Assembly (NCBI RefSeq): GCF_000327385.1
Contig: NW_008710211.1
Location: forward strand, 1,487,159-1,551,158
Source of the DNA: Lottia gigantea
Taxonomy: Eukaryota; Mollusca; Gastropoda; Lottiidae
DNA length: 64,000 nt
Direction of reading: 5' to 3'
Of the stretch, positions 1 through 12,615 are shown in pieces. The stretch's first letter is position 1, and the number at the start of each line of letters is the position of its first letter. A program made the position numbers and the translations under genes. The notes under the pieces are model-generated. The model was given only the letters and a program-made list of their open reading frames with translations. It made no database searches and had not been told where the DNA came from.

Positions 1-690
1 AAACATCTTTACCAACATAAACACCCTTGCTGTTATTGAAACAACAAGCATCAACTCTACAATAGCTTTTACAAATGATAAGATTCATTTCAATGTCTGA
101 CCCCAACCCTTGACAAAATCAGATACTAGAAACTTGCATTGTCATCCATTCTGTTATTGAACCAACAAGCATCAATGCTAAGTACAATAGCAGCCTTTCC
201 AATGACAGACCCTGACCCTTGCAAGATCAGACACTGACAGAAGATTGGTTGGGTGTTGGGATTAGTAACAGTGCAGCAATAGCTCATCCAAGTGACAATA
301 TGCCTTTTCAATGATACCCGAAAGATTAAACACTGAAAGCAGATTGGTTTGAGTGTTAGCTTGTTTTCTATTGATGCCACACATTCTGTTAATGAAAAAA
401 GTATCAGTTCTACAATAGCTCATCCAAATGACAATCTGCCTTTTCAATACCCCAACCCTTGCAAGATCAGACACTGAAAGCAGATTGGTTTGAGTGTTAG
501 CTTGTTTTCTATTGATGCCACACATTCTGTTAATGAAAAAAGTATCAGTTCTACAACAGCTCATCCAAATGACAATCTGCCTTTTCAATACCCCAACCCT
601 TGCAAGATCAGACACTGAAAGCAGATTGGTTTGAGTGTTAGCTTGTTTTCTAGCGACGCCCCCCCATTCTGTTAATGAAACAATAAATGT
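1..690. repeat. decayed tandem repeat, about 141-bp unit
   Basis: CAACCCTTGCAAGATCAGAC and AGATTGGTTTGAGTGTTAGC recur. The two right-hand units (409 and 550 starts) are nearly identical, with period 141. Units to the left are diverged or shortened. The array runs off the window edge. Confidence 0.85.
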
Positions 691-1100
691 CAGTGTTAGT
701 AATATAATTTATGTATAGTCTGTAATATGTAAGATAATTAAATTATTCTGTGATAAGTGATACCAGAGTTATAAATTAAATATATTTCAGAATAAATACA
801 AACATTACATTATTCTATTTATTATGATTTTAACTCTACAAAATATCACTTTTTAAGAAAAACTGAGGATGAATAACCAAAGTTGTTATCCTGGTTAAAA
901 ATTAGTGTTTCTATCTTCTTCAATTATTTTCCCTTTTGATGCCTAATTTTTCTTTAATCTTTGCTTTTAGATTAATTCTTAAAAGAATAAAATCTTCTAA
1001 TCATTTATTTAATGTAAATGAGCTCTATTAAATAGCTTATTTGATAAAAGTTAATTCAAATTTTCATTCTGAAAATGAGGTAACTGATTTGCAAAAAATT

Positions 1101-1457
1101 TGAAAAGAATGGAGTTTTAAGTCCTACTTTTCTGCACCATGTGGACTAATGAAGACGGGCAACACCATCCAGGGTGCGATGAGGGAAATTACGCAGGACA
1201 GCAGCATTAGCCTGCTCTTTTTCGATTTCCAACTGTCGAGGGATCTTTAACTTGCACAGCCTGTAGCACACGGGGCCTATTGTCAGATCCGAACGACTAG
1301 AAGCTTTTTCCATGTCAGCCCCTCTTACCTGCATCACTGACAGGGGGAAAGCGGGTTGAAAAATCCAAGGGTATTATCTCGACCTATGCCGGGATTGAAC
1401 CCTGGACCTTCAGGTTAGCGAGCAAACGTCTAACTCACTGAGCCACCGCGGCTCCCT
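1101..1457 (-). mobile_element. full-length tRNA-derived SINE
   Basis: This is the same family as the copy at 37703. Read on the minus strand it starts GGGAGCCGCGGTGGCTCAG, has B box GGTTCAATCCC, and ends with the CTCCATTC tail region. Short ORFs over it are chance readings. Confidence 0.9.
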
Positions 1458-1859
1458 GTATTGAATATAGAAAACTATCAAGAAGGCTAGTTTGGACTAG
1501 GATGGGGATTAGATTCCAATTTGACAATGTTCTCATCATCTATTGTTAAATAATTTGACAAAGAATCGATCCCTGATGTTATACTAAAACCATTCTTTAA
1601 AAACAACATTGACTAGAGGCTTCTGATGTAGTCTCTATAGGTTTGGTTGAGACCCCTTGGATTGGTTATTACGGGCAAGAAATATCACTATCACAAATTA
1701 AGTAATTGCTACTTTAAATGAATATATTAATCTTGTAAGATGTCTGATGAATGTATGGCAATTAATCTGGTAATTCAAGGTCGGTGGGTCCGTCTGTTGG
1801 TTGGTAGGCAGGTCATGATGATCTTACTCCTATCAGTCTAATGACTTTCTACATTTACT

Positions 1860-2100
1860 GAAAAAATATGAGACAAGATGAGATGAGACATGTTATTGTC
1901 ATCTGAACTATTTATATGTACATTTTTCTCAAAATAAAAACGAAATGAATGGAGTTTTATGTCCTTTTTCTAATGACCTTGTACATTAACTGAAAAAAAT
2001 GATACTAGACAAGATGAGACACATTATTGTCATCTAAATTATTCATTTCTACATTTTGCTCTAAATGAAAACGAAATGAATGGAGTTTTCTGTCTTCTTC
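1860..2100. repeat. tandem duplication ending in SINE tail pieces
   Basis: Two units of about 120 bases each hold GACAAGATGAGA, TATTGTCATCT and then AACGAAATGAATGGAGTTTT, which is the SINE 3' tail. A small SINE remnant was therefore duplicated together with its flank. Confidence 0.75.
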
Positions 2101-2309
2101 TACTTTGCTTAAGAGAGGAGTAGAAGAAGTAATCATAGGGGTACTGACAATGGACTCTTCATCAGATCCAAAACTATTCTAAATTTCTACAGTGTTTCAC
2201 TCTGAATGACAAACCATTAAGCCATGAATAGATGGGGTATGGTAGAAAATAGAACAAGTGAACACACGAGGTACAGATTAAGCCACGAATAGATGAGTTA
2301 TGATGTATG

Positions 2310-2424
2310 GTGCGGAATAATCGATACAAACGAAAATAGAAGAAATGAACACACAGGGTACTTGTCTGGACACAGTGAGGACATGTTTCTATTCTATTAT
2401 TTTCTACTGTATTGAACATCGCAC
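2310..2424. mobile_element. small palindromic (foldback) element
   Basis: GTGCGGAATAATCGATACA at the left is mirrored by TGTATTGAACATCGCAC at the right. The inner arms share GAAAATAGAAG / CTATTATTTTC. A related element lies at 12840-12960. Small non-autonomous DNA element is inference. Confidence 0.55.
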
Positions 2425-3059
2425 ATTGTTTATTGCCACCTTAACTCACTTGAAAAGTTCAGTAGCTCTTACAAATGTTTTTTTCGGATTTCAGGTTCCG
2501 TTTTGCAGTTCGGATCATCAGTAGGGCTACTTGGTTTGTTTATTGAGAACCATTCTTCCACTCTTGTTTTTCAGTGCCAATCACAATTGGACTCTAATTT
2601 TTTAACTTGGATTCAACTTTGCCAGCCAAATAATTATAAATACATACCCAAAACTTTAACATCAGTTCAGGTGTGTATGTTTTTTTATTTCATTTAGTTT
2701 TCAGACTGTTAAAGGAAAGTCTCACACACTTGTTTTTTTACGATTCCTGACCTTGACTGAAGACAGAAAGACCATGACCTTTGGATTAGTTTGTGTATAA
2801 ATATATATTTTGGATAATCAATGATAAAACTATTGAGTGATGTGAACATGTTTATATTTCAACTCCTCTAGGGTTAAAGATAGTTTCATATCCCCCCCAT
2901 TCACATCACCTGTTTATATCATGATGAGCTATAACTGTAAAGGTGCCGGTCGTTTAATTCCAGATATGAGCAACACTTTGACAGCTAATTGGGCCACTTG
3001 ATCATGTTTGAAGATTTTGAGGTTGGTTACATTGGATTAATTCCAGTTGAAGTTTAGGC

Positions 3060-3245
3060 TAGTATTTTAGACAACCCTCCCTAGTATATAATTTACAGTA
3101 TTTTGTTATCTTAAAGATTTAGCAAAGGGGCAAGGTCCATCGATTTCATTTGAATCATCATGTAGAATGTTAGACTCTTGTTGAAGTTTTGGCTAGTATT
3201 TTAGACAACCCTCCCTAGTTTATAATTTACGCATTTTATTATCTA
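3060..3245. repeat. 130-bp tandem duplication
   Basis: GACAACCCTCCCTAGT with TATAATTTAC recurs at about 3071 and 3201, and the GTTGAAGTTT..GGCTAGTATTTTA lead-in is shared. Confidence 0.7.
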
Positions 3246-3599
3246 TCAAGGTATATCAAGATGGATGTAAATACCAACTTTATCATTTACAAGTTACAAT
3301 AACATTATCCTTCCTTTGATAGTTTTTACTCTCAGAGCACCATATACTTTCTGTCTTACTGACAGATATCACCTTCTTAACTGAACCTAGTTTTTACTGA
3401 TTCAACCACCTCATTGAGTAATTTACATTGCCTATTATGAACTGAATCATTATCCCAATCTGTCCAAATTTTTGTAAAAGTTCATTTATTTCTAAATATC
3501 AGCAGGTTTCAAGATTAAGTCAATGCCAAATTTTATTGTCTTTCTATTTCTGTGTGAATTCTGTTCTCTAGACCTTATCTGCATGTATGCTTATCTACT

Positions 3600-3870
3600 G
3601 TTACATATTTGGTATATTATTACATATTTGTATATTATTACATATTTTGTATATCATTAATATTTTGTATATCATTACATATTTTGTATATTATTACATA
3701 TTTTGTATATCATTACATATTTTGTATATTATTACATATTTTGTATATCATTACATATTTTGTATATCATTACATATTTTGTATATCATTAATATTTTGT
3801 ATATCATTACATATTGGTATTTGTATATTATTACATATTTGAATACATGTATTATTTTGTATATATTTTA
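3600..3870. repeat. AT-rich minisatellite (TACATATTTTGTATATCAT)
   Basis: About fourteen units of 16-20 bases vary in length. The repetitive Tyr/Ile ORFs over it are products of the repeat. Confidence 0.9.
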
Positions 3871-3989
3871 ATGTATTTAATCTATATCTATCAACTTATT
3901 TTGCAATTTTTGTATATAAGGAAAAGGGTCATATAGGTGAAAGCCTGTTCCCTAATATATTTTTTATGAATAAAATATTGTTTACAAAA

Positions 3990-4135
3990 ATAAAAACACC
4001 CCAGGTTGAGAACGGGGGTCCTATGGCTTAAATTAAGTTTTTAAACAACACCCCTGACACTCTAGTCCCACACCACCAGGGGGTGAAAACACCCCAGGTT
4101 GGGACCCGCAGTTCTATGGTCTACATTAATTTTTT
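3990..4135. repeat. imperfect duplication
   Basis: AAAACACCCCAGGTTG followed by GTTCTATGG or GTCCTATGG occurs twice, about 96 bases apart. Confidence 0.65.
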
Positions 4136-4837
4136 TAACAGGATATTCACCTTCTGTGTTTAATTTAAAAGATGTTTATACCTATATAAAAAAAAAACAG
4201 GTGTCTGCTATAAACACTAAATGCCAATAATTTATCGCCAATTCTGCTATTTTCTGGCTTTATGTGTCTTGTTTCTGATGTAAAATGGTATTTAGATATG
4301 AGAAATGGAACCATTAATGAGTGCATGTGATTTTGAACTTGGCTATACTCTCAACACACCTGTCAGTTTAAGACTAAACTTTTATTTCACTAGACATTGT
4401 CTACACTCATTAAATTCTTTGCATGTTGTAAGATTTGTATTCTGAATATTTAAATGAAGTCAGACATTATACTTCTTTTCATCAAAAAAGGCATCGCGTT
4501 AACGTTGTCTGCACCCATTAAAGTCTTGAGTTTTTAAATCTACTAATTGTTTTAATGATTTCAACAGTTCTTTGAGGTTCTTTTTCTTCATTCAGATCTT
4601 CATGTTAAGTGTAGAAAGGGTGAGAAGACTTTTTGAAAAGTGCATTAATTGCAGTTGTACTTGTGACATGTGCTCATGTATGTAATTCCTATATTGCAAT
4701 TGTAAGCCTTAAAGATGCAGAATTCACAAAACAATATACACACTCATAAGTTGAGTGGTTTCTCTGAAATCAATCATAGGTGATAAAGAAAATTAAGTAA
4801 TCCATGCCTCTTGACAGACATACACCATTATTGGGTA

Positions 4838-4908
4838 TCAACTATGTTGTATGTATCAACTATGTTGTATGTATCAACTATGTTGTATGTATCAACTATG
4901 TTGTATGC
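4838..4908. repeat. 18-bp minisatellite, four units
   Basis: TATCAACTATGTTGTATG is repeated four times in tandem. Confidence 0.9.
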
Positions 4909-5974
4909 GTTAGTATTTTTGCAATTACTCTTCCGAGTTTCAGGTCTGATGAAAGAGCTCTGATAACTTTGTATCAAAAAAAACAAAAAGCAACCTACTG
5001 GATTGTGACGTTTTTTCCACTGCATCAATTTGACCACCATTAATCCAAAAGATCCAAACGACATGGTTGATGAGTTAATCCAATTTTATTAATAATCCAC
5101 TAATCCGACAGAAATTTTCCAGTTCATTTTTTTCTTTGTTTTCACAATTTATTATTTTAAATTAATTATTCATCTTTCATCATGTAGACGATAAATTAGA
5201 CTCAGATCAAGTTTTAGTCAACTGCTAGTAATCCTTTCTTCGATCCTGTGTAACAGTCAAATTTAGCATTTTTCATCACCATAAGGCATACAATAACAAT
5301 ATTGATTCAAGTTGATCTAAATAATCCTTTCTTAGATTAAACAGGTCTAGTCCTTTCTTAAATCTTGTGTTAACATTGATATCAATCTCTTCAAATCCTA
5401 ATTTTTAATCCAAAGCAGATCAGATATTAAACTATTCTTGTGTTCTTCAAGTTTAAGATTATGACAGTTTATAGTTTATTCAAACACAGAAATATTACGA
5501 ACTGCAACATCTATAACTACACTTCAAATCAAAGTCCAATATTTCTTAAACTGGCAAACACTGAACCATAATTTTCACATAAACATCCGATTTTCTCTAC
5601 AGTGAAATGATATGAAATTATAGGACCAAACCATGCTATCTGTGAAAACTGAAAACTGAACTCTTCCGAATGAAAATAATCTAACAGTATGTATCAGAGA
5701 TAAGAAGAAGAATTCTATAATCTGGAGATGAAAGTGACGATATTATTATCATTAATGTTAACTTCAGCCATACTATAGATCATACTAAATATAAATTCAG
5801 TCCAAAATTTACTGTGACGTAGAGATGAAAACTTAAAATTCTCTCAGCTAGACATCTCAGATCATCAATTTTAATATCTCACAATATTTAACATGAAACT
5901 TATTGAAAAATAGACTTTTATTAAAATGATCCACAAAGAATAAACAAATCATAATCAAAAACTTTAGACCTTCA

Positions 5975-6365
5975 GAAATTAACAATTCTGACACAAAATG
6001 GCATTAAAATTTTAAACTTTTCACTGAAGAAACTGACAAATTAACAATTCTAAGACAAAATGGCAGGAACTTTCAGCTATCCACCAAGATAATTCAATGA
6101 AATGTTTTAGACCTATTGACTGATGAAATTAACAATTCTGAGACAAAATGGCAGGAAAAACTTTGAACTTTTCACTGAAGTATCAATTCTGAGACAAAAT
6201 TGCAGGAACTTTCAGCTATCCACCAAAATAACTCAATGAAATGACTGTAGACCTATTGACTGATGGCAGGAAAAATTTTCAACTTTTCATTGAAGTAACA
6301 ATTCTGAGACAAAATTGCAGGAACTTTCAGCTATTCACCAAAATAACTCATTGAAATGACTGACA
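5975..6365. repeat. decayed tandem repeat of about 100-120 bp
   Basis: AACAATTCTGAGACAAAA, GCAGGAACTTTCAGCTAT and CCACCAAAATAACTCAATGA recur three to five times with deletions. Confidence 0.75.
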
Positions 6366-7219
6366 AATACAGTAAAATATACAACATCGAGACAAAACCA
6401 TGAAAAAATGATCTTCATTATCATATATACCATAATCCCTCAGTCACATACATTCCAGATTATATTAATGTCAGTTAATTAATTAAAGTTTCTATATCTC
6501 AGACTTTAATCTTATCTTATTTTAAAGGTGCAAGTCCACGAACTCAGAAATCAGAATTATCTTTAAAGAGGACAACAAACTTTAATGCTGTCTTATTTTA
6601 AATCCCTGGGCCGCATTCCACAAAAAAATATTACAATAAGAATTTGTCGTTAACATTGACAAATATAATATTTACGACAAAATTGATTGCAAGAATTTTT
6701 TTTAGATCAGGGCCATGGGGGGATCAGCAATGCCCCTGGGGTACCTTTAAGACTGTTTGAACAGAACAAAAGTGTTGTATATTGGATGCGTACTCTGTCC
6801 GAAGAATTCACAACTTTTGGTTACTTTCAGTTTGCCTATGGTGGGTGAGTGCGTACAAGGTGTTTCCATATTGTAGAAAAGAGGTAGGAAAAGTCAAAAT
6901 AGCTGCTGAGAGATGTGTCTGATATAACAACCTTAACAGGACAGCTGATTTGGACAATAAATAAACTTGTACTAACAATCCTAACTGCAAACAAAACATG
7001 AAATCAACATGTATTGACAAAATATTGGTAGCAGCTGATGAACTTTTCACATGAAGAAGTATATCAATCATAAGTGAGTTTGTCATAATGGGAAGTGAGT
7101 GGTTTCAGGTAAATTCACACATGATCTATTTTTGTCACTCAATGTGCTACGCCTGGTGAGCAAAGTTGTATATTCGATAAAAGAACTTCCTTGAGGGGCA
7201 TTTAGTAACTGGGGTATGA

Positions 7220-7360
7220 ATAACTGGACACAATTATATAGATAACAATTACTTGAATAAATAACTTGCAATGTTTCGGCGATGATGCTTTCGTCTTTAT
7301 CAAGTAATGATTATGTTATTTATTATAGTAATTGTTATCCATATAATTGTGTCCAGTTAT
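7220..7360. mobile_element. foldback element with ACACAATT arms
   Basis: The arms ATAACTGGACACAATTATAT...ACAATTACTT (7220-7266) and its inverse (7314-7360) flank a centre. On the minus strand the centre reads TTGATAAAGACGAAAGC then ATCGCCGAAAC. The centre is a diverged relative of the CTGATGA-stem-GAAAC motif. Confidence 0.75.
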
Positions 7361-7948
7361 TGATAAAAGAAACAAAAGCTAGTCTAATATCACTGTGTCT
7401 TTATATATGAGATAACAGCAGGGTTAACTTTCCAATATTAAAACTTGAGGTGTTTGAGATTTTTGATATTACACAACGCAGATAAACAAAACGTGATGTT
7501 ACTCTCTGAGTATATCAACTAAAATAAATATATACAGTGTATACAAACTTTTTAACTTTCAAACTTACTGCATCTGGAAATAATCGGCCTGTATGTCACA
7601 TGTCAGCCAAACTAAATTTATACAGTAGGTAGTAATGCATTGCCATGAAATATCATCAAAAAGACATAATCCACCAATTAAAATCAGACAGATATATCTG
7701 AATGTATGAATATTCCAGTTAACTTAAAGTCTAGTGAGTGGAAACTTCATAATAACAAAAGAAATTCTCCTTTGTTCCACAGACTTACTTAAACAGAAGA
7801 ACATATACCTTATTTACTATACCAAAATCTACCTATAGGCCTACCTCTATACAAAAAGCCTGAAAAACAATTGTCATATATCCATGTAAAACAATGATAA
7901 AATCACACAAATATACATCCCAATGATGAATGTAGTTACCACTAGATG

Positions 7949-8020
7949 GAAATGAAATGAAATGAAATGAATGGAGTATTACGTCCTACTTTTCTGCACC
8001 ATGTGAGCTAATGAAGACGG
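7949..8020 (-). mobile_element. 5'-truncated SINE with 14-bp target duplication
   Basis: Only the last 72 bases of the SINE are present, including the ATTTC-type tail (seen as GAAAT units on the plus strand). It is bounded by a perfect 14-bp direct repeat, GTTACCACTAGATG, at 7935-7948 and 8021-8034. Confidence 0.92.
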
Positions 8021-8065
8021 GTTACCACTAGATGAGAAACCAGCACTAAACTAAGGAAAATCCAC

Positions 8066-8113
8066 TGAACGAATACGTTCAGAACGAATACGTTCAGAAC
8101 GAATACGTTCAGA
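8066..8113. repeat. 15-bp minisatellite, three units
   Basis: AACGAATACGTTCAG is repeated three times. The unit contains the near-palindrome GAATACGTTC. Confidence 0.9.
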
Positions 8114-8845
8114 CTAAGAAAATTATGAATTAACAGCTGTTAAAAGCACTAAAACACTTCCTGGACATACAATTAAAACCTGTGAGGTAAGTAATAATTC
8201 TGTTATATCACCAATCTACATTTTAAAAAAACACTATGTTTTCAGCCAAATATACTAGAAACTTTAGAAAATGAAAAAACTGCAGTACATCCACAAAACA
8301 CAAATGGCAAATCAGATCAAGTCTGTAAGTCTACATATTAACTTCTGTTTTGGTTTTTACTCCACTAGAAATATATCGTGCACCTTCTTGATAAGAAACC
8401 ACAAGTGTTTTCAGCTAAATAAAATCACATTTCACATCTCAGCTAATTATATGTACTGGTTTTATCATTTTAAAAATCTTCACAGAACTAACCGTTATCA
8501 AACTTTAATATAAAAAAACCTTCACAAAATCAACCACTTACAGCATTTCATAATCTACTTTTAATAGGAGAAACCTTCACATAACTTGGAAAGTTCATGG
8601 CATATTACTTTACTTCTCTACCAACAACCTGTCATACACTGGTAAAATCAAACCAAACAAGTTTAACGGACTGCCTACTAGCTAGAATAAATGTAAACTT
8701 TGATTAGAATATAAAAAGAGAGTGAGAAATTAGCTAGCATCTTATCTCTCAGTAGTTTATATTGCATCTCTACTTGTAGCTGATATCATTTCTTGTATTA
8801 TCATACTCATATAACATCATATAATGGTAATTTTAATATCATTAT

Positions 8846-9720
8846 CAGGGATTCTGTTTCATATTAACATTCACCAGATACAGCACTCATATGCCCTGAT
8901 TGACCCCCATCTTAATAATAATGCAGCACTAGTACAAGGGGCTCTCAGTTAGCACATTACATTATTTTACAGACATGATATCATTATATTGGTAATTTGA
9001 CTATCGTATTCAGGGATTCTGTTTCATATTAGCATTCACTGGATACTGCACTCACATGCCCTGATTTACCCCCATCTTAATAATAAGTACAGCATTAGTA
9101 CAAGGGGATCTCAGTTAGCACATTACATTATTTTACAGACATGATATCATTATATTGGTAATTTGACTATCGTATTCAGGGATTCTGTTTCATATTAGCA
9201 TTCACTGGATACTGCACTCACATGCCCTGACTGACCCCCCATCTTAATAATAATACAGCACTAGTACAAGGGGATCTCAGTAGGCACATTACATTATTTT
9301 ACAGACATGATATCATTATATTGGTAATTGAATATCATTTTCAGGGATTCTGTTTCATATTAACATTCACCAGATACAGCACTCATATGCCCTGATTGAC
9401 CCCCATCTTAATAATAATGCAGCACTAGTACAAGGGGATCTCAGTAGGCACATTACATTATTTTATATACATATCATTCTTTAACATATATTGGTAATTT
9501 GAATATCGTATTCAGGGATTCTGTTTCATATTAACATTCACCAGATACTGCACTCATATGCCCTGATTGACCCCCATCTTAATAATAATGCAGCACTAGT
9601 ACAAGGGGATCTCAGTTGGCACATTACATTATTTTATATACATATCATTCTTTAACTTATATTGGTGATTTGACTATCATTATCAGGGATTCTGTTTCTC
9701 AAGATCACCAGACAGTATAA
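8846..9720. repeat. satellite-like tandem repeat, 165-171 bp unit
   Basis: The start CAGGGATTCTGTTTC recurs at 8846, 9011, 9177, 9342, 9513 and 9684, giving five full units and a partial one. Each unit holds TTAATAATAATGCAGCACTA and ACAAGGGGATCTCAGT. Neighbouring units differ at a few per cent. Confidence 0.93.
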
Positions 9721-9931
9721 TGATAACTCTGATGGGTTCAGGTAGAACACAAACAATGTTCACCCTTCAGGAATTGATATCACTGTATAAATGATATCTT
9801 GACCTGATATCACATTTGGAGACTGATATTAGAAACTGATAATTGAGACTGGATTAAAATCTAATTAGCAATTAATAAACTATATAATAAAGACTTCCAA
9901 GTGACTGAAAAAAATTCAGAGAATATGTATC

Positions 9932-10114
9932 CAGTGGTGTATTTCGGGGGCTGAGGGAGCATGGTGACAGAAAAAAATGAAATATTTATTCTACTTTCAC
10001 TGCCAATATCGTGTTAGATTCATTCTCCCCACCCTGTAAAATCAAAAATGGCGCCGAAGTGCTCGCATGGGTCCCCCCCCCCCCTCTCTCAATGAAATCC
10101 TAGCTATGCCACTG
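9932..10114. mobile_element. hAT-like MITE with 8-bp target duplication
   Basis: The ends are CAGTGGTGTATTTCG and CTAGCTATGCCACTG, imperfect inverted repeats of the CAGTGGC type. The flanks TATGTATC (9924-9931) and AATGTATC (10115-10122) match at seven of eight bases, as hAT insertion predicts. The 183-base body has no ORF and a C run at about 10073-10084. Confidence 0.75.
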
Positions 10115-10239
10115 AATGTATCCACACCAAGTTAGCATCTATCCTTTTCATGGAGGAGATCATAGATTTCAGAAGCTATTAATCAAAGCAACAAAAAAAG
10201 AGTTGGTTTACACCTAAAATCCAAACATCCTCTGAGTCG

Positions 10240-10290
10240 TTGTCCTGATGAGGATTTTATACCCGAAACAAGTGTAGCGAGCATGACAAG
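10240..10290 (+). ncRNA. hammerhead-like core motif
   Basis: CTGATGA (10245-10251) is followed by GGAT, a loop, ACCC and GAAAC (265-269), then AAGT and GTA (274-276). GG/CC pairs close the putative stem II next to the conserved boxes, and AC/GT could form a two-base-pair stem III. A helix I is not convincing, so activity is doubtful. Confidence 0.35.
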
Positions 10291-11949
10291 AGCACTGCTT
10301 AATTTAGTACCTAGTTTTCCTAATGACCATAAAGTGCCTCCTCCACAATCAACAATAAATAATGAATAAGCAATGTAGATCATAGTTTGTGTAAATCATT
10401 GAAATCTAATTAATAAAACATGAGGGACAACTCTTCATTACCTTTCATCTTCAAACTCTAATCAACTGATTTGATAGGAGTCCTGTAACCTTTATAGATA
10501 GTCTCACTTCATCAGACTCATATTGACCGCTACTCTCACATTGAAATCTGACATTCCTAACTCTGACATAAAATGGGCTGTCAAACTGGGCTAATGAAGA
10601 CTGGTGGTGCCATACAATTAAGAATAAAACGCCGGTCTCACTAACATTATTGGTGTGTAAACGCAGTTGATCACTTGACAAACTGAAGAAGTCATTTATG
10701 TATGTTTGTGGTGTGATCAACGTTTAATTCTTATTTTTATATTGAGATATTTTTATTAACACAATTTACACCTTTTTAAATGATTCGTTACTTGAATTTG
10801 CCACAAAACTTAGATTGCGTCGTTGTTATGCTTTGACGACGTCATAGTGTCACGTGACAAACAACAGTTTATCGAAAAATAAACGCTAGTTTGCCTAACT
10901 GATAGTAGAAATGTAAATATTGTGCAATAAGGAGAATTGTCAGGTGTAAGTGTAAGTAAATTGTATGATGGTAAGACCTTAAAAGACACTAGGAATATCA
11001 AAGAAAATCACTGTAATATGCCTTAATGGTTTTGTCTTTGAAATAATTTCCAATATGTCAGATTGTCACTTTGGGATGTTAGTTAAAGGTTTATTAAAGT
11101 TCGAAATAATGTCATCAGACTCAGTGGAAGAGGACCACAAAGAAAACTGATAATAGTTAGTCACTAATGTTGATGTAAAATCTTTTCAAGGGGATCACCC
11201 ATTTTCTGAACTCAGATTACCCCCAACTAGCCCTCTTCTGCACAAGGTTAACAAAGGCACTTTCATTAAGTTTTATGAAAATAGGCTAAACACATTTTCA
11301 AAGAACAGAAAAGTCCTTAAACTGCTAAAATTTCAAAAAGGAACGTCTAATTTGATGATGTACTGTATACATATCAAGTTTAATGAAAATCAGGGAGCTA
11401 TACAAGTTCATTATTTGATGCCAAGGTGGGTTTCTGGTACAAAAAAACAGAGGCCTTCAGGAGAGGTTAACAGCTTGTCATTTGGTGAGAAATGTACAAT
11501 TTTTACGGAAGACAGCACAACCTTCCTTTGAGATGCAGAAAGGGCCCCAATAAACAAATTTGTATCATCAAAGCTTTATGCTTGTCTCTGGATGCCCAAT
11601 TCATTTTCATGATGTGTATATTTGTTTGTACATTGTTTGTGAAAAAAAAATACTGTTTAAACCAACCCTCTTTCAGGGCCTATCCATCAACATCACCTAT
11701 AAACATAGTGAGTGTATCTTGGATTAGTATTTCTAGATTGGAACAAGACTTTGAGACTGATAAAAGAGACTGCAATTAGTGTAGGAGACAAACAATCAAG
11801 TAACCTTAGTAATGTAAAGCCACAGAGGAAATGACAAGTTGTCTTCAATGTCTAAAATCTAGACTTATTAATGACAGCTGATAGACCATTCTGACAATAA
11901 CCACTCTATGGTCAACAGTCCACAACATGTCCACTCTTCCAATAATAAA

Positions 11950-12168
11950 AATGAAATAAATGGAGTTTTAAATCCTACTTTTCTGAACCATGTGTGCTAA
12001 TAAAGACGGGCAACGCCATGCAGTGTGCAATGACGTAAATTTTGCCAAGACAGCGGCATTAGTCTGCTCATTTACGATTTCCAACTGTCGAGGGATCTTT
12101 AACATGCACAGCCTGTATCACACAGGGCCTCAGTTTATTGCCCTATCTGAACGACTAGACTTCCATGT
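11950..12168 (-). mobile_element. 5'-truncated SINE with 15-bp target duplication
   Basis: About 219 bases of the SINE 3' part remain, tail at the left. The flanks carry TCTTCCAATAATAAA and TCTTCCAATTATAAA, a 15-bp duplication with one mismatch. The tRNA-like head is missing. Confidence 0.85.
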
Positions 12169-12566
12169 TCTTCCAATTATAAATTCAGATACTATATATC
12201 AATATACAGTTATTAAACTTAAAAAGGCCTCATGCTTAATTTGAAAGAAATTTTATTTAAAATTGAAATATTAAAAAAGAAATACACACATAGGTTCTGT
12301 TTTAATATTTCTATATCGCTCTACAGTTGGTGTATTGAACACTATTTTAACAGTGAAAATAATTTATTGTATTGTAAAAAATTAAAAATATGAATATGAT
12401 ATTTGCAAGATACTCGCTTATTTAATGCCAACAGTAAAAGTGAAGTCCTTTGAAGTCTACTGAAAGAGTTATTGTTATGGACTACAGGATACTTGCCTCA
12501 TAGAAAAAAAACCCTAGTTACAACTGGGACTTACGAACAGTGTGTTGTACTATTCATCTAATTCAA

Positions 12567-12615
12567 ATGAAATGAAATAAAGTGGAGTTTTACTTCCTAC
12601 TTTTCTGCACCATGT
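12567..12615 (-). mobile_element. 49-bp 5'-truncated SINE
   Basis: This holds only the tail and the last 35 or so bases of the SINE. The flanks CATCTAATTCAA and CATTTAATTCAA form a 12-bp duplication with one mismatch. Confidence 0.8.

Noticed and set aside
3587-3871. Tyr/Ile-rich ORFs of up to 94 codons
   Set aside because: They are readings of an AT-rich minisatellite in several frames.
10451-10720. An 89-codon minus-strand ORF as a possible trio exon
   Set aside because: No family motif, no clear acceptor-donor pair, and the middle resembles repeat sequence.
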